A DNA stretch of 24,875 nucleotides from Profundicola sp051011115 (GCA_051011115.1 JBPCUN010000087.1:1-24875); one strand, 5' to 3'; positions 1 to 6,097 are shown, counted from the stretch's first letter. Notes: generated by a model not told the origin, from the sequence alone. Numbers and translations: made by a program.

Positions 1-138
1 GAGGAGCCGAGTAAGCTCCTCTTTTTCGGTCGGGTGAGTAGTTTCATGGATGAGGGGGTTCACTTCCCTCATCTCATTCAATAGCGTGAGGAGCATCTCC
101 TCACGACGGCGAAAGGCTTGGGTTTGGGTGTAATCCAT
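1..138 (-). CDS. Hypothetical protein, 3' end cut by window edge
   Basis: The first 46 codons are visible, starting at ATG 138-136 behind a near-perfect AAAGGAGG ribosome site seven bases upstream; the frame is open to the window edge. The peptide begins MDYTQTQAFRRREEML and is charged and probably helical. No domain is recognised. It is the last gene visible in the minus-strand run. Confidence is high that it is coding because of the ribosome site and open frame; function is unknown. Confidence 0.7.
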   Translation of the reverse strand, partial: MDYTQTQAFRRREEMLLTLLNEMREVNPLIHETTHPTEKEELTRLL

Positions 139-174
139 GGGGGCCTCCTTTTATTGTTGGTGATTGTGGGTGAT

Positions 175-369
175 TTAAGAGATCATTTTCTTAACGATCT
201 TATTCTTCCAGTCGGTGTAGTTGGTGTCCGTTAGAACATAAGGCTTGAAGTGGTGGCAGTGGGCGCTACCGTCCTTGAAATGGAGCGTCAGTGTTTTGGC
301 CCCATCGTCCCACAACATTTTAACAATCTCACTCTTGTTGAAAAGATGGGTTTGAATTTCGATGAACAT
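175..369 (-). CDS. Small hypothetical protein (64 aa)
   Basis: This 64-residue protein starts at ATG 369-367 behind AAAGGAG and ends in TAA. It contains a KTLTLHFKDG segment that looks like a beta-hairpin and a C-terminal lysine-rich stretch (WKNKIVKKMIS). It has its own copy of the conserved phage promoter (401-436) and a leader rich in AACAA. The terminator of the upstream HTH gene overlaps this promoter, so it is probably transcribed on its own. No family is recognised. Confidence 0.75.
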   Translation of the reverse strand: MFIEIQTHLFNKSEIVKMLWDDGAKTLTLHFKDGSAHCHHFKPYVLTDTNYTDWKNKIVKKMIS

Positions 370-400
370 AACATTCTCCTTTGTTGTGTTGTTTCTCTTG

Positions 401-436
401 TAATATATTATTACGTAAAAAAAGAGCTATATTTAG
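401..436 (-). promoter_or_regulatory. Conserved phage promoter, copy 1
   Basis: On the minus strand this reads CTAAAT, 16 bases, then GTAATAATATATT. It lies about 35 bases upstream of the ATG of the 175-369 gene. The same arrangement recurs at 786, 2089, 2431, 2982 and 4300, with weaker forms at 9415, 10551 and 21725. The CTAAAT box here sits in the terminator hairpin of the preceding gene. Confidence 0.75.
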
Positions 437-444
437 CTCTTTTG
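414..444 (-). terminator. Intrinsic terminator after the HTH gene
   Basis: A perfect 10-bp stem (AAAAGAGCTA/TAGCTCTTTT, loop of four) follows the TGA of the 447-758 gene by a few bases and runs into a T-run on the minus strand. The hairpin also contains the CTAAAT box of the next promoter. Confidence 0.75.
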
Positions 445-446
445 TG

Positions 447-758
447 TCAAAAGACATTAGCATCATCGAATGCCTGAATGACATCTTCGAGAGACAAGCC
501 CATTGCTTTACCGACCTTCATTACTGTCAGATGTTGACGTTGGTTGGTAACCATACAGAGGACTTCTTTAAATAACTCAAGCTTGTCCTCGCTTTCGGAT
601 TCTTCTCGACACATTTCAATAATTCTTGTTTTGAAGTGTGGTAGTGGTTGTGTGCCGCTTTGCTCCCATCGAATGATAGTTCGGACGCTAACACCAACAT
701 GATTTGCAAACTCTGATTGAGTCATACCGAGTTGATTTCGTATTGCTTTGATATCCAT
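447..758 (-). CDS. XRE-family helix-turn-helix regulator
   Basis: This 103-residue protein is a probable DNA-binding regulator. Residues about 3-40 match an XRE/Cro-type helix-turn-helix (IRNQLGMTQSEFANHVGVSVRTIIRWEQ), with the usual Q-S-E-F-A in helix 2 and S-V-R-T-I-I-R-W-E in the recognition helix. The C-terminal half (LTVMKVGKAMGLSLEDVIQAF) may be a second small helical unit. The start chosen is ATG 758-756 behind AAAGGAG; the longer frame starting further upstream runs through the ribosome site. It has its own phage promoter (786-820) and terminator. Its target is unknown; the repeated promoter family nearby is an obvious candidate, but that is inference. Confidence 0.85.
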   Translation of the reverse strand: MDIKAIRNQLGMTQSEFANHVGVSVRTIIRWEQSGTQPLPHFKTRIIEMCREESESEDKLELFKEVLCMVTNQRQHLTVMKVGKAMGLSLEDVIQAFDDANVF

Positions 759-785
759 AACATCTCCTTTGTTATTGTTTTGTTG

Positions 786-820
786 CAATATATTATTACT
801 TAAAAGGAGTATAAATTTAG
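786..820 (-). promoter_or_regulatory. Conserved phage promoter, copy 2
   Basis: Reads CTAAAT, 15 bases, GTAATAATATATT on the minus strand, upstream of the HTH gene. Its leader down to the ribosome site is almost identical to that of copy 5 (2982-3017). Confidence 0.75.
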
Positions 821-821
821 C

Positions 822-1070
822 TTACCCGAAGTGTTTCTTTTTTAGAAACTTAATATTTGGGCACGTCTTAACCGCATGATGATACGTACTTTCATGCTCA
901 TGATCATTTAGACTACCCAAGTCTTTTTTGTGCAGCTTTTTTGCTGTTCTGGAAAGATGGTTGTTAAAGTGATTCATCGAAGATTCACTGTTTACGTCAT
1001 CATAAAAGGCGTTATACCTTCTTTGGTATTCTGATGGAGAATGTGGCATGGATGCTATTTTAATTATCAT
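822..1070 (-). CDS. Small hypothetical protein with MIIKIAS N-terminus
   Basis: This 82-residue basic protein (several KK and H-rich segments, ending LKKKHFG) starts at ATG 1070-1068. The ATG overlaps the TGA of the upstream gene, and AAGGAGA lies before it. Its first seven residues, MIIKIAS, are identical to those of the next gene upstream and resemble MTLIKLA of the gene at 3072-3314. No domain is recognised. The shared N-terminus suggests a common targeting or processing peptide, though it may only be a recent duplication of the gene start. Confidence 0.75.
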   Translation of the reverse strand: MIIKIASMPHSPSEYQRRYNAFYDDVNSESSMNHFNNHLSRTAKKLHKKDLGSLNDHEHESTYHHAVKTCPNIKFLKKKHFG

Positions 1071-1297
1071 TGGTGTCTCCTTATTCTATTTTTAAGTTTT
1101 TCTTGTTCTGAATCGTGGTACTTACTACCAAGGTAATCTCCTGCATAATGACCACCAATACCACCCACAACCATACCTGGTACACCAAGGGGTAGACCAG
1201 CAATAGTTCCAACGCCCCACCCTAAGTGAGAACCAATCCTTCTTCTATTTTTAAGTTTTTGTTCTGATGATATTTCTGAAGCTATTTTAATTATCAT
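1067..1297 (-). CDS. Small glycine-rich hypothetical protein with MIIKIAS N-terminus
   Basis: This 76-residue protein starts at ATG 1297-1295 behind GGAGACGCC. It carries a central Gly-rich hydrophobic stretch (residues about 26-58, GWGVGTIAGLPLGVPGMVVGGIGGHYAGDYLG) flanked by basic segments. That resembles the glycine-zipper type of membrane-associated segment seen in many small phage proteins. It is translationally coupled to the 822-1070 gene (ATGA overlap) and shares its first seven codons. The function is unknown. Confidence 0.7.
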   Translation of the reverse strand: MIIKIASEISSEQKLKNRRRIGSHLGWGVGTIAGLPLGVPGMVVGGIGGHYAGDYLGSKYHDSEQEKLKNRIRRHQ

Positions 1298-1328
1298 TGG
1301 CGTCTCCTGATAACTTATTTTACACCAA

Positions 1329-1352
1329 GTAAAAAAACCCTAGATAGGGCTA
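1329..1352 (-). terminator. Intrinsic terminator
   Basis: On the minus strand AGCCCTATCTAGGG is followed by seven T. It lies just after the TGA of the 1372-1851 gene; the stem is short (4-5 bp) with a GC base. A related but weaker sequence lies near 3023-3037. Confidence 0.55.
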
Positions 1353-1371
1353 TACCCCAACCCTGGGTATA

Positions 1372-1851
1372 TCAACGCACAACGTACAGGTTCGGAATGA
1401 TCTGCACAGAACTTGACGCTCTGGTCAGAACATTTAGCCCTGGATCTTGTTGTGTGTAATTCTCTGAGAGAGTTACCACAACAAATGCGTTGTTCCTCTT
1501 TGTGACCATCAGGTTTTGGATCACGAGGATCCCGGCTACGTTTCTGCTCACCCTAATGTGAGCAGAATCCTCGGAAATATCAAGGATTTTGGGAGTCCCC
1601 TTAATTGGGGCTACTCCCGTTGGGATGTGGAGGTTAAGAATTAGAGCGGAGATATACGTCTCCATTGACATCTCTTCCTCTACCGTCTCCACAACAACAT
1701 TAACGTTGTTTCGAAACCCATCGGCCACAGGACCCAATGCCATTGACACTAGAATCCCATCGACCTCATGGGATAGGGCTTCCCACCCTTCTGGGGCTTC
1801 CCAATGGAAGCCTCTGATGGTCTTTCCCATCAGTCTTTCTTCGATCTTCAT
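1372..1851 (-). CDS. Hypothetical protein, possibly DcrB/PsbP-like fold
   Basis: The 159-residue protein begins with a GFHWEAPEGWEA segment followed by alternating strands (NVNVVVETV, VAGILVIQNLMV, NNAFVVVTL). This resembles the DcrB/DUF1795 or PsbP-like pattern of a W-x-x-P-x-G-W start followed by strands. No signal peptide is present, unlike most DcrB relatives. The start at ATG 1851-1849 has AAGGA within the end of the preceding gene. It appears to be co-transcribed with the 1855-2058 gene. The family call is from pattern memory only. Confidence 0.65.
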   Translation of the reverse strand: MKIEERLMGKTIRGFHWEAPEGWEALSHEVDGILVSMALGPVADGFRNNVNVVVETVEEEMSMETYISALILNLHIPTGVAPIKGTPKILDISEDSAHIRVSRNVAGILVIQNLMVTKRNNAFVVVTLSENYTQQDPGLNVLTRASSSVQIIPNLYVVR

Positions 1852-1854
1852 ATT

Positions 1855-2058
1855 TCAAAATCCTTTGAAAGTTTGGTCTGCTAGGTAGAACAGATGTCCA
1901 TTTTGATCATAGTCATATACGACTATGTAGTAGTGGTTTACCTTTTCCTCGTTCAGACGAACGAGTATGCCAATGTTGTTGCACCCCAAAATGGTGCATA
2001 AACATGTGCCCGTACCAGGCACGTGCACGCTTATAATAGTCCCAGCTCTAAAATCCAT
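1855..2058 (-). CDS. Small hypothetical protein (67 aa)
   Basis: The start chosen is ATG 2058-2056 behind AAAGGAG; a longer frame would run through the promoter (2089-2124). The peptide is mostly beta (GTIISVHVPGTGTCLCTILGC, HYYIVVYDYDQNGHLFYL) and resembles small barrel-like phage accessory proteins, but no family is recognised. It is followed after a few bases by the 1372-1851 gene, so the two probably form one unit. Confidence 0.75.
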   Translation of the reverse strand: MDFRAGTIISVHVPGTGTCLCTILGCNNIGILVRLNEEKVNHYYIVVYDYDQNGHLFYLADQTFKGF

Positions 2059-2088
2059 AACAAACTCCTTTTGTCGTTGGTTTTTCTC

Positions 2089-2124
2089 TAATATATTATT
2101 ACGTAAAAAAGGGTTGGGATTTAG
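2089..2124 (-). promoter_or_regulatory. Conserved phage promoter, copy 3
   Basis: Reads CTAAAT, 16 bases, GTAATAATATATT on the minus strand; it serves the 1855-2058/1372-1851 pair. Confidence 0.75.
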
Positions 2125-2135
2125 AATAGATAGAG

Positions 2136-2167
2136 TAAAAAAAATAACCCCCAGAAGTGGGGGCTTG
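2136..2167 (-). terminator. Intrinsic terminator
   Basis: On the minus strand AAGCCCCCACTTCTGGGGGTT precedes a long T-run. The stem is GC-rich, and it lies directly after the stop of the 2169-2390 gene. Confidence 0.85.
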
Positions 2168-2168
2168 T

Positions 2169-2390
2169 TCACTCGTACTCCTCTATCTGGCCGGTGGCCT
2201 CATTGAAGAGTATCCACCCAGTTGAGGCCTTTCGGCAAATGGATGCCTGGATGACGTCTTTGAGATGCTCGGGGGTAACCCCATCGAAGTATTCTCGTGA
2301 AGCGACTTTTTGGTTATCGATGAAGAGCGACCACTCTTCGTGGTCGTCAATCTCAACCAGCTTCACGAGTTTCATGTTGATTAGTTTCAT
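2169..2390 (-). CDS. Small hypothetical protein (73 aa)
   Basis: Starts at ATG 2390-2388 behind AAAGGAG, ends in TGA, and is followed by a strong terminator. The sequence mixes strand and helix (VKLVEIDDHEEWSLFIDNQKV, TPEHLKDVIQASI, TGWILFNEATGQIEEYE) and is acidic overall. It has its own phage promoter (2431-2466). No family is recognised. Confidence 0.75.
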   Translation of the reverse strand: MKLINMKLVKLVEIDDHEEWSLFIDNQKVASREYFDGVTPEHLKDVIQASICRKASTGWILFNEATGQIEEYE

Positions 2391-2430
2391 AACAAACTCC
2401 TTTGTTAGTAAGGCAAGAGTAATTTCTTGC

Positions 2431-2466
2431 TAATATATTATTACGTGTTTTAGCGTTCATATTTAG
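2431..2466 (-). promoter_or_regulatory. Conserved phage promoter, copy 4
   Basis: Reads CTAAAT, 16 bases, GTAATAATATATT on the minus strand. It sits immediately after the terminator at 2468-2500 and upstream of the 2169-2390 gene. Confidence 0.75.
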
Positions 2467-2467
2467 T

Positions 2468-2500
2468 AAAAAAAAATAACCCACGTCTTAGGTGGGTTGG
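2468..2500 (-). terminator. Intrinsic terminator
   Basis: On the minus strand AACCCAC-CTAAGAC-GTGGGTT forms a perfect 7-bp stem followed by A and eight or more T, just after the TAA of the 2504-2953 gene. Confidence 0.85.
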
Positions 2501-2503
2501 GTG

Positions 2504-2953
2504 TTAAGTCTGTGGAATGAGTTTTTTAAACAATTCGAAAAATCTTTCCGAAGCATCCCATCCTATAACTTCTAGGTCTTGTATGCATTGTGTTTGAAGT
2601 ACTGTTGTTGCAGTACCGTCCGCCAGATCTTCGAGGTGGTTGAGGGTGTTCTCAACTCCAACCAGTGCTGTAGCAATGTACATTCTTTCGCTAAAGCTTC
2701 TTCCCAGATCGATCATTTCGACACGATCTTTAAATTCCTCTCTCAGGGCGGTAATCTCTTCCAGAATCGGCCCCTCACAAAATACTTCTTCTCTATAGAA
2801 GAAGACCACATATTCATGCTTCATGTTCATGACACAAAACTCCCTATTATTTGGGGAGATGTGAACTACGGTATAAGGGGAAGATTTAGGGAGTGTAAAC
2901 ACTTCCATTCCTACCTGGATGTTTTCCTTTGTGACTCTGTTATAACCTTTCAT
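2504..2953 (-). CDS. Hypothetical protein (149 aa)
   Basis: Starts at ATG 2953-2951 behind AAAGGAG with its own phage promoter (2982-3017). The N-terminal half (VGMEVFTLPKSSPYTVVHI ... EYVVFFYREEVF) has the small beta-barrel rhythm common in phage accessory proteins. The C-terminal half (ITALREEFKDRVEMIDLG, YIATALVGVENTLNHLEDL, ERFFELFKKLI) is helical. It is monocistronic, bounded by promoter and terminator. No named family is recognised. Confidence 0.8.
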   Translation of the reverse strand: MKGYNRVTKENIQVGMEVFTLPKSSPYTVVHISPNNREFCVMNMKHEYVVFFYREEVFCEGPILEEITALREEFKDRVEMIDLGRSFSERMYIATALVGVENTLNHLEDLADGTATTVLQTQCIQDLEVIGWDASERFFELFKKLIPQT

Positions 2954-2981
2954 AACATTCTCCTTTGTTATTGTTTTGTTG

Positions 2982-3017
2982 CAATATATTATTACGTTTT
3001 TTGGGGTTTGGATTTAG
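2982..3017 (-). promoter_or_regulatory. Conserved phage promoter, copy 5
   Basis: Reads CTAAAT, 16 bases, GTAATAATATATT on the minus strand, upstream of the 2504-2953 gene. The sequence from here to the ribosome site nearly repeats that of copy 2. Confidence 0.75.
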
Positions 3018-3051
3018 CAAAATCCTAGATAGGGCTAATTAAAAATAGGGC

Positions 3052-3077
3052 AAAAAATTTTTCAAGGTACCCTATTT
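3052..3077 (-). repeat. 26-bp direct repeat, copy 1
   Basis: Identical over 26 bases to 3349-3374. On the minus strand it holds TTGAAA and an A5T6 tract and overlaps the TAG stop of the 3072-3314 gene. Together with 3043-3050 it also makes an AAATAGGG/CCCTATTT stem that could act as a terminator. Confidence 0.8.
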
Positions 3078-3314
3078 GGGTTTGGGTTTTTTGGCGGCAG
3101 CCTCCATCTTTTTCAGTCTGGAGTAGTAGTCTGGTATCTCAGTAAGATGGTCCATTGCAATTTCTTGAGCGGTGGTTTTTGAATTGGTGTGCTCCATCTC
3201 TACTTTTATACCCTCTTTTAGCTGGTGTGGGCTGAAGGATTTTGGAGATTTGTTATCGGCTAAACCGCCTTTAATTTTATCGGGTGTGTGGGTTGCTAGT
3301 TTTATGAGTGTCAT
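3072..3314 (-). CDS. Small basic hypothetical protein with MTLIKLA N-terminus
   Basis: This 80-residue lysine-rich protein ends EAAAKKPKPK and stops at TAG. The start (ATG 3314-3312) has only a weak ribosome site (AGGAAAATTT). Its N-terminus, MTLIKLA, resembles the MIIKIAS of the genes at 822 and 1067. The gene is bracketed by a 26-bp direct repeat (3052-3077 and 3349-3374), which suggests a duplicated regulatory element or an insertion cassette. No domain is recognised. Confidence 0.65.
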   Translation of the reverse strand: MTLIKLATHTPDKIKGGLADNKSPKSFSPHQLKEGIKVEMEHTNSKTTAQEIAMDHLTEIPDYYSRLKKMEAAAKKPKPK

Positions 3315-3348
3315 AAATTTTCCTATAGGCTATTTTCTATTCTACTGG

Positions 3349-3374
3349 AAAAAATTTTTCAAGGTACCCTATTT
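3349..3374 (-). repeat. 26-bp direct repeat, copy 2; possible promoter
   Basis: Identical to 3052-3077. On the minus strand TTGAAA is followed 17 bases later by TAGAAA, so this copy could be a sigma70-type promoter for the 3072-3314 gene. That role is inferred only from spacing. Confidence 0.6.
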
Positions 3375-3460
3375 AGCTACATACGAAAATCTACGAGTCA
3401 TACATACCGGGAACCCAAAAACCTCTCCCAACCCTCTCAACCGATAGCTCACCCCCCCCC

Positions 3461-3658
3461 TTACTTTTTTTGGATGCCACCATACCCCCGGTCTATGATC
3501 ATTACTTCTGGTACACATTCGCATCTCTTGTATTCAAGTCCGCGCCACAATACAACTCCAGTTCCATTGCATCCTCCACAGTTTTTATTTGCTCTTCCTT
3601 CTTCAGATCTAAAGTAGTATTCAAAGTTCTCTGGTAATTCAATTTCTTTTTTCTTCAT
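3461..3658 (-). CDS. Small zinc-finger protein with DnaJ-like CxxCxGxG
   Basis: This 65-residue protein has a zinc-binding set at Cys27, Cys30 (CGGCNGTG, the DnaJ-type knuckle) and Cys46, Cys48 (CEC). It starts at ATG 3658-3656 behind CAGGAACACT and ends in TAA. Single-zinc-ribbon proteins with a CxxCxGxG knuckle are common in phages, and the function usually cannot be assigned. The partner is unknown. Confidence 0.75.
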   Translation of the reverse strand: MKKKEIELPENFEYYFRSEEGRANKNCGGCNGTGVVLWRGLEYKRCECVPEVMIIDRGYGGIQKK

Positions 3659-3716
3659 AGTGTTCCTGTTGGTTTAATTAAAAAAAGATGTAGATAAGAT
3701 TTGATTGTTGTGTGTG

Positions 3717-3935
3717 CTATGAGTAATACTCGGTAGCATAGAACCCTTTAAAATTCAATTGCTTTAGCAGGTTGAGGTCTGCATCAGTTTTATAGTGAAC
3801 AAATCTTTCATGGTCTATCATTACTCCAAAATGTGGAAAAGATCTTAAACGAAGCAAGTCCCCTTTGTGAATAAGTATTAGCTTACCCCCATAAAGAAAC
3901 TTGTATGCGATAGCCATAGTGAGGCAGTTTTTCAT
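3717..3935 (-). CDS. Small hypothetical protein (72 aa)
   Basis: The start chosen is ATG 3935-3933 (MKNCLTMAIAY) behind AAAGGAG; the longer frame lacks a ribosome site. It ends in TAG. The sequence GGKLILIHKGDLLRLRSFPHFGVMIDHERFVHY contains H and D residues in a beta context and resembles part of a small papain-like/transglutaminase or barrel fold, but this is not firm. No family is assigned. Confidence 0.7.
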   Translation of the reverse strand: MKNCLTMAIAYKFLYGGKLILIHKGDLLRLRSFPHFGVMIDHERFVHYKTDADLNLLKQLNFKGFYATEYYS

Positions 3936-4028
3936 ACAACTCCTTTGTTTAAAAAAAGAATTAGGCTGTTGGATTAATTTCCCATTTAACCCCAAGGTCT
4001 GTGGGGCACTTTCTTTTTCTTTTGAGGA

Positions 4029-4259
4029 TTACTCGAACGCTACTTCAATGTTCGCTTCGTAATCCTCGCATTCTTGAATCTCTTCAACCATGTCAGCAAA
4101 GTCCGTCATCATGTTCGCATAAATCCTTGCGAACTTCCCAACGGTTGGCGTCCAAAGAAGCAATTGCTTCCTCAGAAATACTTTCGCCTCCTTCCCCATC
4201 TCCTCGTTGTACCCCTCAAATTTTTCCTTGTATCGATCAACACATTCCGAAACTTTCAT
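4029..4259 (-). CDS. Small helical hypothetical protein (76 aa)
   Basis: ATG 4259-4257 was chosen because AGGAG lies six bases upstream; the earlier ATG at 4265 touches the ribosome site. The protein is acidic and helical (CVDRYKEKFEGYNEEMGKEAKVFLRKQLL, MTDFADMVEEIQECEDYEANIEVAFE). It has its own phage promoter at 4300-4335. No family is recognised. Confidence 0.75.
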   Translation of the reverse strand: MKVSECVDRYKEKFEGYNEEMGKEAKVFLRKQLLLWTPTVGKFARIYANMMTDFADMVEEIQECEDYEANIEVAFE

Positions 4260-4299
4260 AATCATCTCCTATGATTCGCACACCATGTGCTTTTTTCTC

Positions 4300-4335
4300 T
4301 AATATATTATTACGTGTTTTTATAATGATATTTAG
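4300..4335 (-). promoter_or_regulatory. Conserved phage promoter, copy 6
   Basis: Reads CTAAAT, 16 bases, GTAATAATATATT on the minus strand. Its CTAAAT box overlaps the TAA stop of the 4332-4553 gene. Confidence 0.75.
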
Positions 4336-4553
4336 CGAAGGATGAAAGTGTTCCCCTTGACCTCAACATCCCATCCACTATCCTCATAAGTCATTAAATC
4401 CTTCAAGCACTTCCTGCCACGATGATCTAATTCGTACTCAATGCAATTGTCTTCATCCCGAGAAAAAGAATTGCACAACACGTTAATCTCGCGAATAACT
4501 TCAGTGGCCCAATTGACTGGCCAACACTTAAATGGTCCGATTTTCTTTTTCAT
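4332..4553 (-). CDS. Small hypothetical protein (73 aa)
   Basis: Starts at ATG 4553-4551 behind AAGGAGAATCGAAA. The sequence (KKKIGPFKCWPVNWATEVIREINVLCNSFSRDEDNCIEYEL ... DVEVKGNTFILR) is mixed alpha/beta with no recognised domain. Its stop codon is part of the next promoter. The 200 bases upstream are non-coding. Confidence 0.75.
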   Translation of the reverse strand: MKKKIGPFKCWPVNWATEVIREINVLCNSFSRDEDNCIEYELDHRGRKCLKDLMTYEDSGWDVEVKGNTFILR

Positions 4554-4559
4554 TTTCGA

Positions 4560-4758
4560 TTCTCCTTAATTTGTGTGGGGTTTGGTGGTGTGACAAAATA
4601 AAAGGTTTGTTTAATTTTATTTTTTTTTATTTTTTATTTTTTTGTGGGGAGATGGGTACGGGGGATTAAATTAGGGTTTAGTGGGATTTGAGGGGGTAGG
4701 GAGGTTTGAGGGGTGGCTACATCGTGGTGTGTAGATGATTGGAACTGTCATGTATACC
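4560..4758. other. Non-coding spacer with strong strand bias
   Basis: No gene is seen. The minus strand is A- and C-rich (runs of A near 4610-4640, C-rich blocks near 4645-4715) and G-poor. It probably carries a promoter for the 4332 gene, but none matches the conserved family. The C-rich composition resembles that of 16020-16320. Confidence 0.5.
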
Positions 4759-5007
4759 TCAGAGATGCTCGTAATAACTAATGTGTTTGTTTAAGTTATT
4801 TAATTCTTCTTTTTCTTTTTTTCTTTTTTCAAGTGTTCTTCTTTCTTTATTTGTTTTTTCTACCCATTCAATTAAATGTCCTATTGATACGATTGGAATC
4901 CAAACTGGTGAAAGTAATACGGCTGCTATTAAAGCCCAAATACAAAAGAATGCTTGAGCTGTAAATTCTATTGCTTGTGCAAGCCTGTGCTTCCAAGTTA
5001 AATTCAT
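4759..5007 (-). CDS. Small membrane protein with charged tail
   Basis: The start chosen is ATG 5007-5005 (MNLTWKHR) behind GGAGATAAT, overlapping the TGA of the upstream gene as ATGA. Residues about 15-45 are hydrophobic (AFFCIWALIAAVLLSPVWIPIVSIGHLI), giving one or two membrane segments. They are followed by a highly charged K/E-rich coiled-coil-like tail (NKERRTLEKRKKEKEEL). No lysis motif or family is clear. Confidence 0.75.
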   Translation of the reverse strand: MNLTWKHRLAQAIEFTAQAFFCIWALIAAVLLSPVWIPIVSIGHLIEWVEKTNKERRTLEKRKKEKEELNNLNKHISYYEHL

Positions 5008-5318
5008 ATTATCTCCGTGAACGTGTTGTAGCACTCATTGACAGTTCCGTCGGTTTGTTCATTTTTGTCTTTAAAAACAAAATCGGGAAACTCCTTCTCT
5101 AACAATTTCATTGCATTATCGATGCCTATTTTATTTGCCTCGACATGAATCTGTTTTGTCTTGTCGTCGATTTTATTTAAATTTAACAAAAGAAGTTCAA
5201 GAAAGACGCTTATGTCTTTTTTGGTTATTCCTTTTATCATAATTAAGTTGCGAACATCATCACGGATTGCGTCATTTACATTAAAAATACCCTGACTAAG
5301 ATTTAAAATTGATGCCAT
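5004..5318 (-). CDS. Helical hypothetical protein (104 aa)
   Basis: Starts at ATG 5318-5316 behind GAGGAG and is coupled by ATGA to the membrane protein gene downstream. The sequence is helical (DAIRDDVRNLIMIKGITKKDISVFLELLLLNLNKIDDKTKQIHVEANKI). A small HTH-like unit around KGITKKDISVFLE is possible but unproven. It is part of an operon from 6885 to 4759. The function is unknown. Confidence 0.75.
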   Translation of the reverse strand: MASILNLSQGIFNVNDAIRDDVRNLIMIKGITKKDISVFLELLLLNLNKIDDKTKQIHVEANKIGIDNAMKLLEKEFPDFVFKDKNEQTDGTVNECYNTFTEII

Positions 5319-5319
5319 C

Positions 5320-5550
5320 TTAATGTCTCCTCTTAATTTTTCTGATTATTCTTTTAATTCGCAAAAGAAGGTAAAGGAATACTAATAAAAGAATGATGAG
5401 TAATGCTGGAATCCAAATTGGTGCAAATACCCACACCCATCCAAATGAGATTATGTTGAATAGTTTGAGTAGCGCAAGTGTTCCGGTTACAAACAAAGAA
5501 ATGGCCCAGAAGATATTCCAGGCCATAGGTGGGTCGTCGTGTTGTCTCAT
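5320..5550 (-). CDS. Small two-pass membrane protein
   Basis: Begins MRQHDDPPMAWN at ATG 5550-5548; an in-frame TTG at 5574 lacks a ribosome site. Two hydrophobic segments follow (about residues 11-32 and 38-62, the second APIWIPALLIILLLVFLYLLL), then a strongly basic tail RIKRIIRKIKRRH that would stay in the cytoplasm. Holins have this size and topology, but so do many small phage membrane proteins, and no lysis genes lie nearby. Confidence 0.7.
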   Translation of the reverse strand: MRQHDDPPMAWNIFWAISLFVTGTLALLKLFNIISFGWVWVFAPIWIPALLIILLLVFLYLLLRIKRIIRKIKRRH

Positions 5551-5561
5551 TTTGTTTCTCT

Positions 5562-5735
5562 TTATGAAAGCCAATCATCAATGATGTCGTCGATGTCTTC
5601 ATCTTCTGAGTGATTCATGATTGACTCAATTAAATTGTGAATTGCTTTTGGCTTGTCTTCTAAGTATTCTTCATAGAAGTACGGGTTGTCTTCCATATAA
5701 TCTGCGAGAAGTCTTAATGCTGTTGATCTATCCAT
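5562..5735 (-). CDS. Small acidic hypothetical protein (57 aa)
   Basis: Reads MDRSTALRLLADYMEDNPYF and ends DEDIDDIIDDWLS. It starts at ATG 5735-5733 behind GGAGTAAATAAAT and stops at TAA 5562. It is strongly acidic and helical, the kind of protein that often binds a basic partner or mimics DNA charge; that is inference. It lies between two membrane/zinc genes in the same direction. Confidence 0.7.
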   Translation of the reverse strand: MDRSTALRLLADYMEDNPYFYEEYLEDKPKAIHNLIESIMNHSEDEDIDDIIDDWLS

Positions 5736-5795
5736 ATTTATTTACTCCATTAGTAATTTCGGAGTAAATTATATAGCAATGGCTGATGTGTCAAG

Positions 5796-6089
5796 TTAAT
5801 ACTCAAATTGTATTTTGAGATCACACTCATCAAGTTCGATAATATCTTCGAGAGAGTGACATTTACTTGCCAGAACTCGTGACCAAGTATTAGTTCTGTA
5901 TATAACTAATCGGTCATTCTTAATGCATCCCATTAAGTATTTATCCTCGAAGTTAATAATGACTACCTCGCCGTATGCAATGTTTCTAATTTTTCTGAGA
6001 GGATCTCCGCACACAATGCAAGACTCATCTTGCTTTTTGATCCACATCATCTCGCAATGGTCACATTTGTATCGTGCGTTTTGAGGCAT
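5796..6089 (-). CDS. Zinc-ribbon hypothetical protein
   Basis: This 97-residue protein has an N-terminal zinc ribbon (Cys9, Cys12, Cys24, Cys27 in KCDHC...CIVCG) followed by a beta-rich part (GEVVIINFEDKYLMGCIKNDRLVIYRTNTWSRV) that could be an SH3-like barrel. It starts at ATG 6089-6087; the ribosome site overlaps the TAG of the upstream gene (TAGGATG). Its substrate is unknown; nucleic-acid binding is plausible. Confidence 0.75.
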   Translation of the reverse strand: MPQNARYKCDHCEMMWIKKQDESCIVCGDPLRKIRNIAYGEVVIINFEDKYLMGCIKNDRLVIYRTNTWSRVLASKCHSLEDIIELDECDLKIQFEY

Positions 6090-6097
6090 TGTTCATC

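Noticed and set aside
2579..3028. 149-codon plus-strand frame opposite the 2504-2953 gene
   Set aside because: No ribosome site, and it covers a well-supported minus-strand gene, its promoter and leader. It is a shadow.
5320..5550. Holin call for the small two-pass membrane protein
   Set aside because: Topology fits, but there is no endolysin or spanin gene nearby and many small phage membrane proteins look alike.
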